NCBI RefSeq assembly: GCF_018390595.1
Contig: NZ_JAHBAV010000004.1
Span: forward strand, 33,696 to 97,695
Reading direction: 5' to 3'
Source: Dietzia massiliensis
GTDB lineage: Bacteria; Actinomycetota; Actinomycetes; Mycobacteriales; Mycobacteriaceae
Length of the DNA stretch: 64,000 bases
Below the pieces are notes generated by a model. That model made no database searches. It was given only the letters and a program-made list of their open reading frames with translations, and was not told the DNA's origin. How positions within the stretch are numbered: position 1 is the stretch's first letter; each line of letters opens with the position of its first letter. Below are positions 8,102-18,115 of the stretch, piece by piece. The translations under genes and the position numbers were made by a program.

Positions 8102-9631
8102 ATGGACGCTTCCGCAGCCGTCGATCCGCCGCCGCCCGGCCCGCCCGTCGTGGTGGAGACGCACAGCGCGCTCATCTTCCTCTGGGGTGACGAGGCTCAC
8201 AAAGTCCGCAAGTCGGTCGACCTCGGTTTCCTCGACAACACCACCGCCGCGGCCCGCGGGGAGCAGAGCCGGCGCGAGGTCGAGCTCAACAGTCGGCTCA
8301 CTCCGGACGTGTACAGGGGCGTGTTGGAGGTGAGGGGGCCCGACGGCGAGGTGGTCGATCACGTCGTGCGGATGCGCCGGCTGCCGGCGCGTAGGAGCCT
8401 CGCCTCATTGGTCCGCCTCCGGGCCGACGGCGGGCCCGGGGGCGGCGATACGGACATCGTGGTGGGCCTGACCAAGGTGGCCCGGCAGATCGCGCACCTG
8501 CACGCCGCCGGCCCACGCTCGGAGGAGATCGACGCGGCGGGCACCCCGGCGGCGGTGGCCGGGTTGTGGGAGCGGTCCCTCGATCACCTGCGCCGCCTCG
8601 AGGTGGGCCGGGGCGCGCCGGAGATCGTCGACGACATCGAGGCGCTCGCCACCGACTACCTGCGCGGGCGCGCGCCCCTGCTGGAGTCCCGCGTGGCGGA
8701 CGGTCGGATCGTCGACGGGCACGGGGACCTGCTGGCCGCCGACGTCTACCTGCTCGACGACGGGCCGAGGGTGATCGACTGCCTCGAGTTCGACGACCTG
8801 CTCCGCTACGGGGACGCCGTGCTGGACATCGGATTCCTGGCGATGGACCTCGACGCGTCGGGGGCGCGGGACCTCGCCGTCGTCCTCCTCGGGGCCTACC
8901 GGGAGGCCTCCGGCGACGACGCGCCGCCGTCGCTCGTCCACCACTACATCGGGTACCGGGCCATCGTCCGGTCGAAGGTCACCGCGATCCGCGCGGAGCA
9001 GGCGGCCGACGGCGACGGGGGCCTCGGCGACGCGCGACGCGCCCTCGAGCTGGCGGACCTGGCCGTCGACTCGCTGCTGCGTGGGAGGGTGCGACTGGTG
9101 CTGGTGGGCGGCGTCTCGGGGTCGGGGAAGTCCACCCTCGCGGCGCCGCTGGCCGAGGCGCTGGGCGCGGAGCTGCTGCGCTCGGATGTGGTGCGCTCGA
9201 ACGTGGTGCGCGCGCAGGCGGCCCGGGGGAGCGACAGGTATTCGGAGGAGGCGGTCGGGGCCGTCTACGCCGAGCTGCTCGACCGCGCGGCCGCGTCACT
9301 CGCCCTGGGCCGCAGCGTGGTGCTGGACGCCACGTGGCTCGAGCCGCGCCGGCGGGCCGAGGCCGAGACCGTGGCCGCCGACGCGCACGCCGAGCTGGTG
9401 GAGATCTCGTGCACCGCGCCCCGCGACGAGCTGGTGCGGCGGATCACCGAGCGGGCGCGCGCGGGGACGGACCCGTCCGAGGCCACGATCGAGGTGCTCG
9501 ACGACCAGCTGGCGGGCCCGGCGGCGTGGCCGGAGGCGATCGAGGTCGGCACCGTCGGGCTCGACGTCCGCGACGGCGAAGCCGTCCGCCGGTGGGCGGA
9601 ACGCGAACTGGGACCACTGCCCTGGACCTGA
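8102..9631 (+). CDS. Aminoglycoside-phosphotransferase-like / P-loop kinase fusion protein
   Basis: A 509-residue two-domain protein. Residues about 1-330 form an APH-like kinase domain (HKVRKSVDLGFLD; catalytic-loop-like VDGHGDLLAADVYL; VIDCLEFDD). Residues about 335-505 form a P-loop kinase with Walker A GVSGSGKST and a following LLRSDVVR typical of gluconate-kinase-like proteins. Fusions of this kind occur in many bacteria as conserved proteins of unknown substrate. Resistance should not be assumed. It is cytosolic and read from its own leaderless promoter. Confidence 0.8.
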   Translation: MDASAAVDPPPPGPPVVVETHSALIFLWGDEAHKVRKSVDLGFLDNTTAAARGEQSRREVELNSRLTPDVYRGVLEVRGPDGEVVDHVVRMRRLPARRSLASLVRLRADGGPGGGDTDIVVGLTKVARQIAHLHAAGPRSEEIDAAGTPAAVAGLWERSLDHLRRLEVGRGAPEIVDDIEALATDYLRGRAPLLESRVADGRIVDGHGDLLAADVYLLDDGPRVIDCLEFDDLLRYGDAVLDIGFLAMDLDASGARDLAVVLLGAYREASGDDAPPSLVHHYIGYRAIVRSKVTAIRAEQAADGDGGLGDARRALELADLAVDSLLRGRVRLVLVGGVSGSGKSTLAAPLAEALGAELLRSDVVRSNVVRAQAARGSDRYSEEAVGAVYAELLDRAAASLALGRSVVLDATWLEPRRRAEAETVAADAHAELVEISCTAPRDELVRRITERARAGTDPSEATIEVLDDQLAGPAAWPEAIEVGTVGLDVRDGEAVRRWAERELGPLPWT

Positions 9632-9695
9632 GAGCAGAGTCGTTGTCAGATCACAATTCTGGGGAAGCGCGCCCCACGCACCGAAACGAGGGGCG

Positions 9696-9701
9696 TATGG
9701 T
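9696..9701 (+). promoter_or_regulatory. Leaderless -10 hexamer TATGGT
   Basis: TATGGT ends seven bases before the GTG at 9709. It overlaps an in-frame ATG at 9697, which would make that ATG part of the promoter instead of the start. Confidence 0.45.
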
Positions 9702-9708
9702 CGTGCGC

Positions 9709-10305
9709 GTGACCCACCCCTTCGCACGGGCCGGGCGGGAGCTCGTGCCCGGCCGCTGGTTCGGCCCCGCCGCCGTCATGGCGCTGGGCTGTGCGATCGC
9801 GTGGACGCTCGTCGGCTTCGGGCACGGTGCGCTGCTGGCGGCCGTGGTCCTCGTCGGGACACTGTCCGTGGCGCTGTGGAACTCGCCGCTGCGCGCCACG
9901 GGTCACGAGCCCCTGAAGGCCGTGCGCGCCCTGACCTCCGCCGGGCACGCGGTCGTGGTGCTGTGGCGGCCGGGCTGCCCCTACTCGGCGGCGCTGCGCC
10001 GCCGGGCCAGCCGCGAGGGCCTCGAGGTCCACTGGGTCAACATCTGGCGCGACGAGGACGCCTACGAGCTGTGTTGCACGATCAACGGCGGCTCCGAGGA
10101 GACGCCCACCGCCGTGGTGCTCGATCCGACACTGACGACGCCCGTGGTGATCCCCGCCTCCGTGCCGGGGATCCGTGAGGCGACCGCCGCGCCGATCACC
10201 TCTACGCAGACGATCACCCCGATCACGAAGATCTGCGCGGTTCCCGCGCCCGCGACCACCCCCGCGATCGGGTCGCCCCGCAGGACCGGCTCCCGCGGCC
10301 TCTGA
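9709..10305 (+). CDS. Membrane-anchored glutaredoxin-like protein
   Basis: A 198-residue protein with one or two N-terminal membrane segments (about residues 15-55) followed by a thioredoxin-fold domain containing a CPYS redox motif in RPGCPYSAALRRRA, then WVNIWRDEDAY and the cis-Pro loop region EETPTAVVL. This matches small actinobacterial glutaredoxin family proteins with membrane tethers. A low-complexity tail follows. An ATG at 9697 is four codons upstream, but the TATGGT-N7-GTG arrangement favours 9709. The second Cys of a CxxC motif is replaced by Ser, so a monothiol mechanism is likely. Confidence 0.72.
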   Translation: MTHPFARAGRELVPGRWFGPAAVMALGCAIAWTLVGFGHGALLAAVVLVGTLSVALWNSPLRATGHEPLKAVRALTSAGHAVVVLWRPGCPYSAALRRRASREGLEVHWVNIWRDEDAYELCCTINGGSEETPTAVVLDPTLTTPVVIPASVPGIREATAAPITSTQTITPITKICAVPAPATTPAIGSPRRTGSRGL

Positions 10306-10336
10306 CCGGCCACGCCCGCCGGCCGGGCCGGGCGCA

Positions 10337-10349
10337 CCTCGTCGTCGTC
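10337..10349 (+). repeat. CCTCGTCGTCGTC motif at a convergent junction
   Basis: A copy of the short core of the 21-bp repeat at 1416-1436. It lies between the glutaredoxin-like gene and the convergent DUF4921 gene and touches the latter's stop codon. Confidence 0.35.
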
Positions 10350-11688
10350 ACCGCGCGTAGCGCAGTGCTCCCCGCACGTCCCCGCACTCGGCCCCCAACG
10401 CCATGTCGGCGATACGGCCGTCCGCGCGGAGCCCCGCCAGGCGCGGGGCCACCCGGTCGCGCAGGCTCCACGGGTCGATCGTGTTGACGTGGATCCCGGT
10501 CGCGCCCTCGAACCCGGCCGGCGTCGAGATGCGCCACTTGAGCACGATCCGCCACGGCATCGCCGCGCCGTCCCCCGCCGAGCCCGGCGGCAGGGTGTGC
10601 CACTCTTCGTTGGACGGCACCAGCGGCCCCGTCGCGGCGTGGCAGGCGTGCAGCAGATCGGAGACCCCGCGCAGTTCGGCCGCCGAGTGCTCCCACGGCC
10701 GGCCGGCCCGCGACCTCGAGTAGACCACCAGTGCCGGGTGGCGGTGACCGACGCCGACCACCGCGACGGCGTGCTCGTTGGCCGCCAGCACCAGGCCCTC
10801 GGCCACCGCGTGATCGATCCCGGCCGTGTAGTAGAGATCCGGTTCGCGGGCGAGCGCCGCCATCTCCCGGGAGGTCTTGGCGGGGACCTCGTCGATCGCC
10901 ACGAGCTGCTTGTGCAGGTGCGCGAACGACGCGCCGGCCGGCGCGAGCCAGTTCTGGAAAACCGACACGTACGCGGCGTGCGGATTGTCGCGGTACAGCC
11001 CCCGCATGGCACGGACCGTGAAGGCGACGTACTGCTCGTGCTCCTCCGGCGTCAGCTCCCCCGACGACGCGTGGCGGTCGCTGGAGGCTGCGCCGTCGAC
11101 GAGGTGGCGGCGCGCGACCACCACGTCGTGGCACCCGCCGAAGAAGCTCTCCGAGTGCTCTGCGAGGGCGGCGGTGTCCATGGCGTCGGCGGTCGCCGGG
11201 TCGCCCTGCGCGGCGGCGACGCGGGTGCGGACCAGGGCCCGGACGTGCTCGGCGCCGGCCGGGGACGCGAGATAGGCGGCCTGATGGTCGGCGGCGCGGT
11301 CGGGGATCCGGTAGCCGTGCACCGACCTCCAGTAGTCGAGGGAGAGGATCTCGAAGAGGTTGCCGATCAGGCGGAACTCGGGCGTGGTGGCGTCGAGCCG
11401 GTCGGCCGGGACCTCGTCGAGGACGGCCCAGGCGTCCCCCTCGCGGACGAGGCGCGCCTTCTCCGGGGTGGTCTCGCGCAGGCGCGTCGTGCAGAACGCG
11501 CAGTGCGCCTCCGGCTCGGCCGGGTCCACCGCGACGACGCTGCCGGGCGCGTGCTCGATCGGTCGGTGCGCCCGGCCGGGGACCGTCCACACCTGGGTGC
11601 CGGTGAAGGGATTGACCTGCTTGACGGTGCCGTCGGCCATGCGCCGCAGCAGCGCGGTCGGGCCGCCGGGTCGGGAGGTGGTGGTCAC
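10348..11688 (-). CDS. DUF4921 family GalT/HIT-like protein
   Basis: A 446-residue cytosolic protein with the layout of galactose-1-phosphate uridylyltransferase-like members of the HIT superfamily. CAFCTTRLRETTP near residue 63 resembles the zinc-binding Cys pair, and VFQNWLAPAGASFAHLHKQL (about residues 252-271) carries the His-x-His signature in place of GalT's HPHGQ. It probably binds a nucleotide-sugar or nucleotide; no substrate can be assigned. The GTG start is preceded by TAGGCT with seven bases between, so it is likely leaderless. Confidence 0.72.
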   Translation of the reverse strand: MTTTSRPGGPTALLRRMADGTVKQVNPFTGTQVWTVPGRAHRPIEHAPGSVVAVDPAEPEAHCAFCTTRLRETTPEKARLVREGDAWAVLDEVPADRLDATTPEFRLIGNLFEILSLDYWRSVHGYRIPDRAADHQAAYLASPAGAEHVRALVRTRVAAAQGDPATADAMDTAALAEHSESFFGGCHDVVVARRHLVDGAASSDRHASSGELTPEEHEQYVAFTVRAMRGLYRDNPHAAYVSVFQNWLAPAGASFAHLHKQLVAIDEVPAKTSREMAALAREPDLYYTAGIDHAVAEGLVLAANEHAVAVVGVGHRHPALVVYSRSRAGRPWEHSAAELRGVSDLLHACHAATGPLVPSNEEWHTLPPGSAGDGAAMPWRIVLKWRISTPAGFEGATGIHVNTIDPWSLRDRVAPRLAGLRADGRIADMALGAECGDVRGALRYAR

Positions 11689-11695
11689 CCGCGTG

Positions 11696-11701
11696 AGCCT
11701 A
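11696..11701 (-). promoter_or_regulatory. Leaderless -10 hexamer TAGGCT (minus strand)
   Basis: Read on the minus strand, TAGGCT ends seven bases before the GTG at 11688 of the DUF4921 gene. Confidence 0.5.
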
Positions 11702-11744
11702 GGGGTGTCCGGAATTAGGGGTGGAACTGTGATCTAGATAACAG

Positions 11745-11750
11745 TACCCT
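11745..11750 (+). promoter_or_regulatory. -10 hexamer TACCCT before GSL protein B
   Basis: TACCCT lies downstream of a palindromic ATCTAGAT (11733-11740 region). It is followed eight bases later by an in-frame GTG at 11759, and the preferred start at 11819 would give a leader of about 60 bases. Confidence 0.35.
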
Positions 11751-11818
11751 GAGGGTGAGTGTTAGTTCATCATCGGCTTCCGCGCCGTGCGGGAGCCTCG
11801 GGGGAATCGAGAACGTCC

Positions 11819-13252
11819 ATGAGTTCACATCACCCACTGCCACTGCGACTGGCAGCCGTGGGCGGCGCCGCCGCCCTGACGATCGCCGGGACGGCCGGCG
11901 TCTCGCACGCCCAGACCGGCTCCGCCGAGCTCGCCGCCGAGCTCGCCCTCAACCTCGAACTCGCACTCGGCTCGGACAGCGCGGTGGACGCAGGGTCGCT
12001 GAACCCGGGCTCGCTCGACCCGGGCTCGCTGAGTGCGGACTCGGTCGACGCCGGGTCCCTGCCGCCGATCGGCTCGGTCGGGGGATCCCTCGAGCCGGGC
12101 TCGCTTGGCCCGGGCTCGCTTGACCCGGGTTCTCTGGATCCGGGCTCGTTGCCCGGGTCTTCCGGTCCCGGCTCGCTGGACCCGGACTCGGCGGAAGGCT
12201 CGACCGAGGGGTCGCTCAAACCGGGCTCGCTTGACCCGGGTTCTCTGGATCCGGGCTCGTTGCCCGGGTCTTCCGGTCCCGGCTCGCTGGACCCGGACTC
12301 GGCGGAAGGCTCGACCGAGGGGTCGCTCGAACCGGGCTCACTGGATCCGGGCTCGTTGGAGCCCGGCTCGGCGGGCCCGGGGTCGATGGAGGCCGGGTCG
12401 TTGGTGAGCCTGCTGGTCATGGTGTCCATGGGTTCGCAGATGGGGTCGGGAGAGGGGTCGCTGGAGCCCGGTTCTCTGACGGGGTCGCTGGAGTCCGGTT
12501 CGCTCACGGGGTCGTTGGGGGCAGGGGCGGGGTCGCTCGAGGGCTCGCTCGAGCCCGGGTCGCTGACTGGTTCACTCGAACCCGGGTCGCTGGGATCCGG
12601 GTCGACGGGCGGATCCCTACCCCCCGGGTCGCTGGAGACGGGGTCGTTGGTGAGCCTCCTACTGATGCTGTCGATCGGGTCCGAGGCTGGTTCGGGCGAG
12701 GGGTCTCTCCCCGGAGGCTCACTACCCGTGGGCAGCGAGAACGGCGGGTCGCTCGAGCCGGGGTCCGCGGGGGGGGCACTCCCCTCGGGCTCCCTCGAGC
12801 CGGGTTCCGCGGAGGGGTCACTCGCGCCGTCGGGGTCACTGACCGCGTCGCTGGCACCTCTCGGTTCGGCGGTTGGATCGCTGCCCCTCGGGTCCCTGCC
12901 GCTGGGTTCGGCGGCCGGGTCCCTTCCGCTCCTGGTGCCGGCCGCGGCGATCGGCGGGTCGGTCGCCGCCGGGCCGATGATGGTCCAGGTCGCGGCCGAT
13001 CTGGGGATCGCACTCCCGCCGCTACCCGGGTCCCCGGCGCCGGTCGCCGTCGGCGCGGTCGTGGGAGAGGCTCCGCCCGCGCCCGGGCCGTCGGTGCCCA
13101 ACGGGCGCGGAGGTGAGCCGGGCGTGATGGCCGACGGCGGTGGGGCCGCGGTCGGGGTGAACGCGGTCGTGGTCACCACCGGCTCGCTGGGGGATTACCA
13201 CGTGGTCCTTCCGGACGGGGTGGCACTACCACCCCTGCCGTTCATTCGGTGA
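11819..13252 (+). CDS. Exported GSL-repeat protein B (large member)
   Basis: A 477-residue exported protein. A signal peptide ends at SHA|QT (residue 31). Residues about 55-390 are almost entirely GSL units in five-residue steps such as GSLDP and GSLEP. Two hydrophobic islands (VSLLVMVSMGS, VSLLLMLSIGS) interrupt the repeats. A nonpolar segment then leads to GIALPPLP, and the C-terminus again has GVALPPLP. Residues about 99-172 are a near-perfect tandem duplication of 37 residues. The LPPLP end is shared with the proteins at 33545 and 34455. An in-frame GTG at 11759 would add 20 residues before the signal peptide; 11819 is preferred. Function is unknown. Confidence 0.72.
   Translation: MSSHHPLPLRLAAVGGAAALTIAGTAGVSHAQTGSAELAAELALNLELALGSDSAVDAGSLNPGSLDPGSLSADSVDAGSLPPIGSVGGSLEPGSLGPGSLDPGSLDPGSLPGSSGPGSLDPDSAEGSTEGSLKPGSLDPGSLDPGSLPGSSGPGSLDPDSAEGSTEGSLEPGSLDPGSLEPGSAGPGSMEAGSLVSLLVMVSMGSQMGSGEGSLEPGSLTGSLESGSLTGSLGAGAGSLEGSLEPGSLTGSLEPGSLGSGSTGGSLPPGSLETGSLVSLLLMLSIGSEAGSGEGSLPGGSLPVGSENGGSLEPGSAGGALPSGSLEPGSAEGSLAPSGSLTASLAPLGSAVGSLPLGSLPLGSAAGSLPLLVPAAAIGGSVAAGPMMVQVAADLGIALPPLPGSPAPVAVGAVVGEAPPAPGPSVPNGRGGEPGVMADGGGAAVGVNAVVVTTGSLGDYHVVLPDGVALPPLPFIR
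12112..12333 (+). repeat. Two tandem 111-bp repeats inside GSL gene B
   Basis: Positions 12112-12222 and 12223-12333 are near identical and in frame (37 codons each); the visible difference is an AAA versus GAA codon near the end. They indicate a recent unequal-recombination duplication within a wider array of 15-bp GSL-coding units. Confidence 0.9.
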
Positions 13253-13265
13253 GAACCCTGAGAGA

Positions 13266-13299
13266 GTTCCCGCCCCCGCTGCCGTGCGGGGGCGGGAAC
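13266..13299 (+). terminator. Intrinsic terminator after GSL gene B
   Basis: A perfect 13-bp GC stem (13266-13278 with 13287-13299) and an eight-base loop lie 13 bases after the stop codon. No U-tract follows. Confidence 0.8.
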
Positions 13300-13398
13300 T
13301 GCGTCGTCTCGGCGGGTCGGCTGGAGACGACGCTGAGAGAAATCTCACAAGGTGGAATCGCCTTCCCACGTCAGGCTCTGCGGTTTGACTTCTCCGAG

Positions 13399-13429
13399 TT
13401 GTGTGACCTGCCCCCCTTGCCCATATGAT
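13399..13429 (+). promoter_or_regulatory. Candidate gltB promoter
   Basis: TTGTGT (13399-13404) and TATGAT (13424-13429) are separated by 19 bp. Transcription would begin near 13436, giving a leader of about 77 bases before gltB. Confidence 0.4.
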
Positions 13430-13439
13430 TTCCGGGCCG

Positions 13440-13492
13440 GAGGACCTCGGTCCTCTGAGTACGGGTGCTCCAGCCACCACGGAGTCCGCCCG
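13440..13492 (+). promoter_or_regulatory. Two hairpins in the gltB leader
   Basis: GAGGACC and GGTCCTC pair at 13440-13455. A second stem at 13462-13492 pairs CGGGTGCTCC with GGAG plus CGCCCG around a nine-base loop. No known riboswitch class was recognised. Confidence 0.3.
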
Positions 13493-13513
13493 TCGACAAG
13501 CGAAGGCGAACAC

Positions 13514-16500
13514 ATGATGACGACTCCCGGCCCCAGAAGCCTGTACCGCCCTGAATACGAACACGACTCGTGTGGTGTCGCGTTCGTGGTGGACATGTAC
13601 GGACGCCAGTCCCGGGACATCGTCGAGAAGGCGATCGCCGCGCTGGTGAACCTCGAGCACCGCGGCGCCGTGGGCGCCGAGGCCAACACCGGCGACGGCA
13701 CGGGCTTGTTGATCCAGGTACCGGATTTGTTCCTCCGCGAGGTGATGCGTGAGGAGCAGAACGTGGAACTGCCAGAGGCCGGTGCATATGCAACCGGCCT
13801 TTGTTTTCTCCCCCAGTCCCGGATGTTGGCGATGGACGCCATGCGGATGGTCGAGCGGATCGCCGCCGAGCAGGGCGTGACCGTGATCGGCTGGCGCGAG
13901 GTTCCGGTCGACGACTCGACGGTCGGCGCGATCTCGCGTGACGCGCAGCCCACCATCAACCAGATCTTCGTCAAGGCCGCGGGCCCGGGCGGGGAGCTCC
14001 TGACCGGCCTGGCGCTCGAGCGCAAGTGCTTCGTGGTGCGCAAGCGGTGCGAGCACGAGCTCGGTTCGAAGGGCGCCGGGAAGGGCGACCTGGGCTCCGA
14101 GACGGTGTACTTCCCGTCGCTGAGCCCGCGCACCTTCGTCTACAAGGGCATGCTCACCGAGAAGCAGCTCCCCGACTTCTATCTGGACCTGCAGGACGAG
14201 CGCGTCGAGTCCGCGATGGGCATCGTCCACTCGCGCTTCTCCACAAACACGTTCCCCGCATGGCCGCTGGCCCACCCGTTCCGCTACGTCGCCCACAACG
14301 GTGAGATCAACACCGCGCGTGGCAACGAGAACTGGATGCGGGCCCGCGAGGCGCTCATGACCAGCGACCGCATCGAGGACCTGTCCGCGGCGCTGCCGAT
14401 CTGCACCCCGGGCGGATCGGACACCGCGCGCTTCGACGAGGCGCTCGAGCTGCTGACGCTGGCCGGTCGGACCCTGCCGCACGCCGTGCTCATGATGGTC
14501 CCCGAGGCGTGGGAACGCCACGAGACCATGGACCCGGCCAAGCGGGCGTTCTACGAGTACCACGCCTCACTCATGGAGGCATGGGACGGCCCGGCGTCCA
14601 TCACGTTCACCGACGGCACCGTGATCGGCGCCGTGCTGGACCGCAACGGCCTGCGCCCCTCCCGCATCTGGGTGACCGACGACGGCCTCGTCGTGATGGC
14701 GTCCGAGGTGGGCGTGCTCGACATCCCGCAGGACAAGGTGGTCACCAAGACCCGACTGCAGCCCGGTCGCATGTTCCTCGTCGACACCGCCGAGGGGCGG
14801 ATCATCGACGACGAGGAGATCAAGTCGCAGCTGGCCGCCGAGCACCCGTACCAGCAGTGGCTCGACGAGGGCCTGGTCCGGCTCGAGGACCTGCCCCGGG
14901 TCGAGAAGCCCTACATGGCCCACGAGCGCGTGGTGCTGCGTCAGCGCGTCTTCGGATACACCGAGGAGGAACTGCGCATCCTCATCTCCCCGATGGCAGG
15001 GAGTGGCGCCGAGGCGATCGGGTCGATGGGCACGGACACCCCGCTACCGGTGCTGTCCCAGCGTGCGCGCATGCTGTTCGACTACTTCGCGCAGCGCTTC
15101 GCGCAGGTGACCAATCCGCCGCTCGACGCCATCCGCGAGGAGCTCGTCACCAGCTACGGCGTGACGCTCGGTCCCGAGGGCGACCTCATCAACCCGGGCC
15201 CCGAGTCGTGCCGGCAGGTCAAGGTCGCCAACCCGATCCTCGGCAACTCCGACCTCGCCACGCTGCTGGAGGCCGGGGAGGCCCGTCCGAACCTGCGGTC
15301 GGTGGTCGTCCGCGGGCTCTACAACGTCGCCCACGGCGGCCGCGGCCTGCGGATCGCCCTGGAGCGCATCCGCCGGGAGGTGTCCGAGGCCATCCAGGCC
15401 GGCGCGACCCTCATCGTGCTCTCCGACCGCGAGTCCGACGAGCGCAACGCGCCCATCCCCTCGCTACTGCTCACCTCAGCGGTGCACCACCACCTGGTGC
15501 GCGAGAAGACCCGCACCCGCGTCAGCCTGGTGGTCGAGTCCGGTGACGCCCGCGAGGTCCACCACATGGCCGTCCTGTTCGGGTACGGCGCCAACGCCAT
15601 CAACCCGTACATGGCGTTCGAGTCGATCGACGAGCTGGTCAAGAACGGCGACCTCATCGGGGTAGACACCGCCGAGGCCTGCGACAACTACCGGAAGGCC
15701 GCCGCCAAGGGCGTGCTCAAGGTGATGTCCAAGATGGGCATCTCCACCCTCGCCTCCTACACCGGTGCCCAGTTGTTCGACGTCACCGGCCTGTCGCAGG
15801 AGCTGTGCGACGAGTACTTCACCGGCTCCGTCAGCCCCATCGACGGCATCGGCCTGGACGAGATCGCCGAGGACGTGGCCCTTCGGCACCGCTTCGCGTT
15901 CCTGCCCCGGCCCGAGGAGGCCGCGCACCGCGAGCTCGAGATCGGCGGCGAGTACCAGTGGCGCCGGGAGGGCGAGTACCACCTGTTCAACCCGGACACG
16001 GTGTTCAAGCTCCAGCACTCCACGCGCACGGGCCGCTACGAGATCTTCAAGGAGTACACCCGCCTCGTCGACGACCAGTCGGAGCGGCTGGCGACGCTGC
16101 GCGGGCTGTTCGACCTGAAGAGCAACCGTCCGCCCGTGCCGATCGAGGAGGTCGAGCCGGTCTCCGAGATCGTCAAGCGGTTCTCCACGGGCGCGATGAG
16201 CTACGGCTCCATCTCGGCCGAGGCGCACGAGACGCTGGCGATCGCGATGAACCGCCTGCAGGCGCGCTCGAACTCCGGCGAGGGCGGGGAGGCCGTCGAC
16301 CGCTTCGACCCCGACCCGAACGGGGACTGGCGTCGCTCCGCCATCAAGCAGGTGGCCTCCGGCCGGTTCGGCGTGACCAGCCACTACCTGGCCAACTGCA
16401 CCGACATCCAGATCAAGATGGCGCAGGGCGCCAAGCCGGGTGAGGGCGGGCAGCTCCCGCCGGGCAAGGTCTACCCGTGGGTGGCCGAGGTCCGCGGCTC

Positions 16501-18115
16501 GACGCCGGGCGTCGGACTCATCTCGCCCCCGCCGCACCACGACATCTACTCGATCGAGGACCTGGCGCAGCTCATCTACGACCTGAAGAACGCCAACCCG
16601 GACGCGCGGATCCACGTCAAGCTCGTGGCCGAGCAGGGCGTCGGTACGGTCGCGACGGGCGTGTCCAAGACGCACGCCGACGTCGTCCTCATCTCGGGCC
16701 ACGACGGCGGCACCGGCGCGTCGCCGCTGACCTCGCTCAAGCACGCGGGTGGCCCGTGGGAGCTCGGCCTGGCCGAGACCCAGCAGACGCTGCTCGTCAA
16801 CGGTCTGCGCGACCGCATCGTCGTCCAGGTCGACGGTCAGCTCAAGACGGGACGTGACGTCATCGTCGCCGCGCTGCTCGGCGGCGAGGAGTTCGGCTTC
16901 GCCACCGCGCCGCTCGTCGTGGCCGGCTGCGTCATGATGCGCGTGTGTCACCTCGACACCTGCCCCGTCGGCGTGGCCACCCAGAACCCCGTGCTGCGCG
17001 AGCGGTTCAACGGCAAGGCCGAGTACGTCGTGAACTTCATGGAGTTCATCGCCGAGGAGGTGCGCGAGTACCTCGCCGAGCTGGGCTTCCGCTCGCTCGA
17101 CGAGGCGATCGGACACACCGAGTGCCTGGACAAGTCGCGGGCCTTCGCCCACAACAAGCGGGTGGCCAAGCTCGACCTGGAGCCGATCTTCGCGCAGGCC
17201 GAGTCGCCCTTCATGCACCAGGACCTGCGTCGCACCAAGTCGCAGGACCACAAGCTCGAGGGCGTCGTGGACCGCACGCTGATCGAGGACGTCCGCGCCG
17301 TGATCGCTGATCCGGCGGCGGGACCGTTCACGGGCAGCTACCCGATCTGCAACGTCAACCGCTCGGTCGGCACGATGCTCAGCCACGAGATCTCCAAGGC
17401 GCACGGTGCCACCGGCCTGCCGGACGGCTCGATCGACCTGAGTTTCACCGGGTCCGCCGGTAACTCGCTCGGGGCGTTCCTCGCCCGGGGCGTCACGGTG
17501 CGCGTGTTCGGCGACGCCAACGACTACGTGGGCAAGGGACTGTCCGGTGGACGCATCGTGGTGCGTCCGGCCGAGGACGCGGCCCCCGACTTCGTGGCCG
17601 AGGACAACATCATCGCCGGCAACGTGATCTGCTACGGCGCGACCGCCGGTGAGGTGTTCCTGCGCGGGATGGTGGGGGAGCGCTTCTGCGTGCGCAACTC
17701 CGGCGTCACCGCGGTGGTCGAGGGCGTGGGCGACCACGCCTGCGAGTACATGACCGGTGGACGGGTGGTCGTGCTGGGCCCGACCGGCCGCAACGTCGCG
17801 GCCGGGATGTCCGGTGGCGTCGCCTACTTCTACGATCCCCGCGGTGTCCTCGCGGAGAACCTCAACGCCGAGCTCGTCGACACCGAGGAACTCACCAGCG
17901 AGGACGTGGAGTTCCTCCACGGGATCGTGGAGCGCCACGTGGAGGAGACCGATTCGGCCCGGGGCCGGGAGATCCTCGGTGGCTGGGCCCAGAACGTGAA
18001 TCACTTCGCCAAGGTCATGCCGCGCGACTACAAGCGCGTGCTGCTGGCCATCGAGCAGGCGGAGAAGGACGGACGCAACGTGGACGAGGCGATCATGGAG
18101 GCCGCAAATGGCTGA
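13514..18115 (+). CDS. gltB: Glutamate synthase large subunit
   Basis: NADPH-type glutamate synthase alpha subunit (1533 residues, normal length). It transfers the glutamine amide to 2-oxoglutarate. After a short propeptide, Cys20 in DSCGVAF becomes the N-terminal nucleophile of the class II amidotransferase domain. The FMN domain has [11 protein letters not shown] and [30 protein letters not shown] belongs to the 3Fe-4S site, and the C-terminal beta-helix ends with [24 protein letters not shown] lies nine bases before the ATG at 13514. The last eight bases overlap gltD, so the two subunits are translationally coupled. This is the ammonia assimilation route, matching Rv3859c. Confidence 0.98.
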   Translation: MMTTPGPRSLYRPEYEHDSCGVAFVVDMYGRQSRDIVEKAIAALVNLEHRGAVGAEANTGDGTGLLIQVPDLFLREVMREEQNVELPEAGAYATGLCFLPQSRMLAMDAMRMVERIAAEQGVTVIGWREVPVDDSTVGAISRDAQPTINQIFVKAAGPGGELLTGLALERKCFVVRKRCEHELGSKGAGKGDLGSETVYFPSLSPRTFVYKGMLTEKQLPDFYLDLQDERVESAMGIVHSRFSTNTFPAWPLAHPFRYVAHNGEINTARGNENWMRAREALMTSDRIEDLSAALPICTPGGSDTARFDEALELLTLAGRTLPHAVLMMVPEAWERHETMDPAKRAFYEYHASLMEAWDGPASITFTDGTVIGAVLDRNGLRPSRIWVTDDGLVVMASEVGVLDIPQDKVVTKTRLQPGRMFLVDTAEGRIIDDEEIKSQLAAEHPYQQWLDEGLVRLEDLPRVEKPYMAHERVVLRQRVFGYTEEELRILISPMAGSGAEAIGSMGTDTPLPVLSQRARMLFDYFAQRFAQVTNPPLDAIREELVTSYGVTLGPEGDLINPGPESCRQVKVANPILGNSDLATLLEAGEARPNLRSVVVRGLYNVAHGGRGLRIALERIRREVSEAIQAGATLIVLSDRESDERNAPIPSLLLTSAVHHHLVREKTRTRVSLVVESGDAREVHHMAVLFGYGANAINPYMAFESIDELVKNGDLIGVDTAEACDNYRKAAAKGVLKVMSKMGISTLASYTGAQLFDVTGLSQELCDEYFTGSVSPIDGIGLDEIAEDVALRHRFAFLPRPEEAAHRELEIGGEYQWRREGEYHLFNPDTVFKLQHSTRTGRYEIFKEYTRLVDDQSERLATLRGLFDLKSNRPPVPIEEVEPVSEIVKRFSTGAMSYGSISAEAHETLAIAMNRLQARSNSGEGGEAVDRFDPDPNGDWRRSAIKQVASGRFGVTSHYLANCTDIQIKMAQGAKPGEGGQLPPGKVYPWVAEVRGSTPGVGLISPPPHHDIYSIEDLAQLIYDLKNANPDARIHVKLVAEQGVGTVATGVSKTHADVVLISGHDGGTGASPLTSLKHAGGPWELGLAETQQTLLVNGLRDRIVVQVDGQLKTGRDVIVAALLGGEEFGFATAPLVVAGCVMMRVCHLDTCPVGVATQNPVLRERFNGKAEYVVNFMEFIAEEVREYLAELGFRSLDEAIGHTECLDKSRAFAHNKRVAKLDLEPIFAQAESPFMHQDLRRTKSQDHKLEGVVDRTLIEDVRAVIADPAAGPFTGSYPICNVNRSVGTMLSHEISKAHGATGLPDGSIDLSFTGSAGNSLGAFLARGVTVRVFGDANDYVGKGLSGGRIVVRPAEDAAPDFVAEDNIIAGNVICYGATAGEVFLRGMVGERFCVRNSGVTAVVEGVGDHACEYMTGGRVVVLGPTGRNVAAGMSGGVAYFYDPRGVLAENLNAELVDTEELTSEDVEFLHGIVERHVEETDSARGREILGGWAQNVNHFAKVMPRDYKRVLLAIEQAEKDGRNVDEAIMEAANG

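Noticed and set aside
8102..9631. Aminoglycoside resistance gene
   Set aside because: The APH-like domain is fused to a P-loop kinase of a widespread conserved protein family; there is no evidence of drug specificity or mobile context.
11830..13179. A 449-codon minus-strand frame rich in SDPGSSEPG opposite GSL gene B
   Set aside because: It is a mirror of the 15-bp repeats. The + strand frame has a signal peptide and conserved C-terminus, the antisense one has neither.
13440..13492. Known riboswitch before gltB
   Set aside because: Two simple hairpins were seen but no consensus of a named class could be matched by eye.
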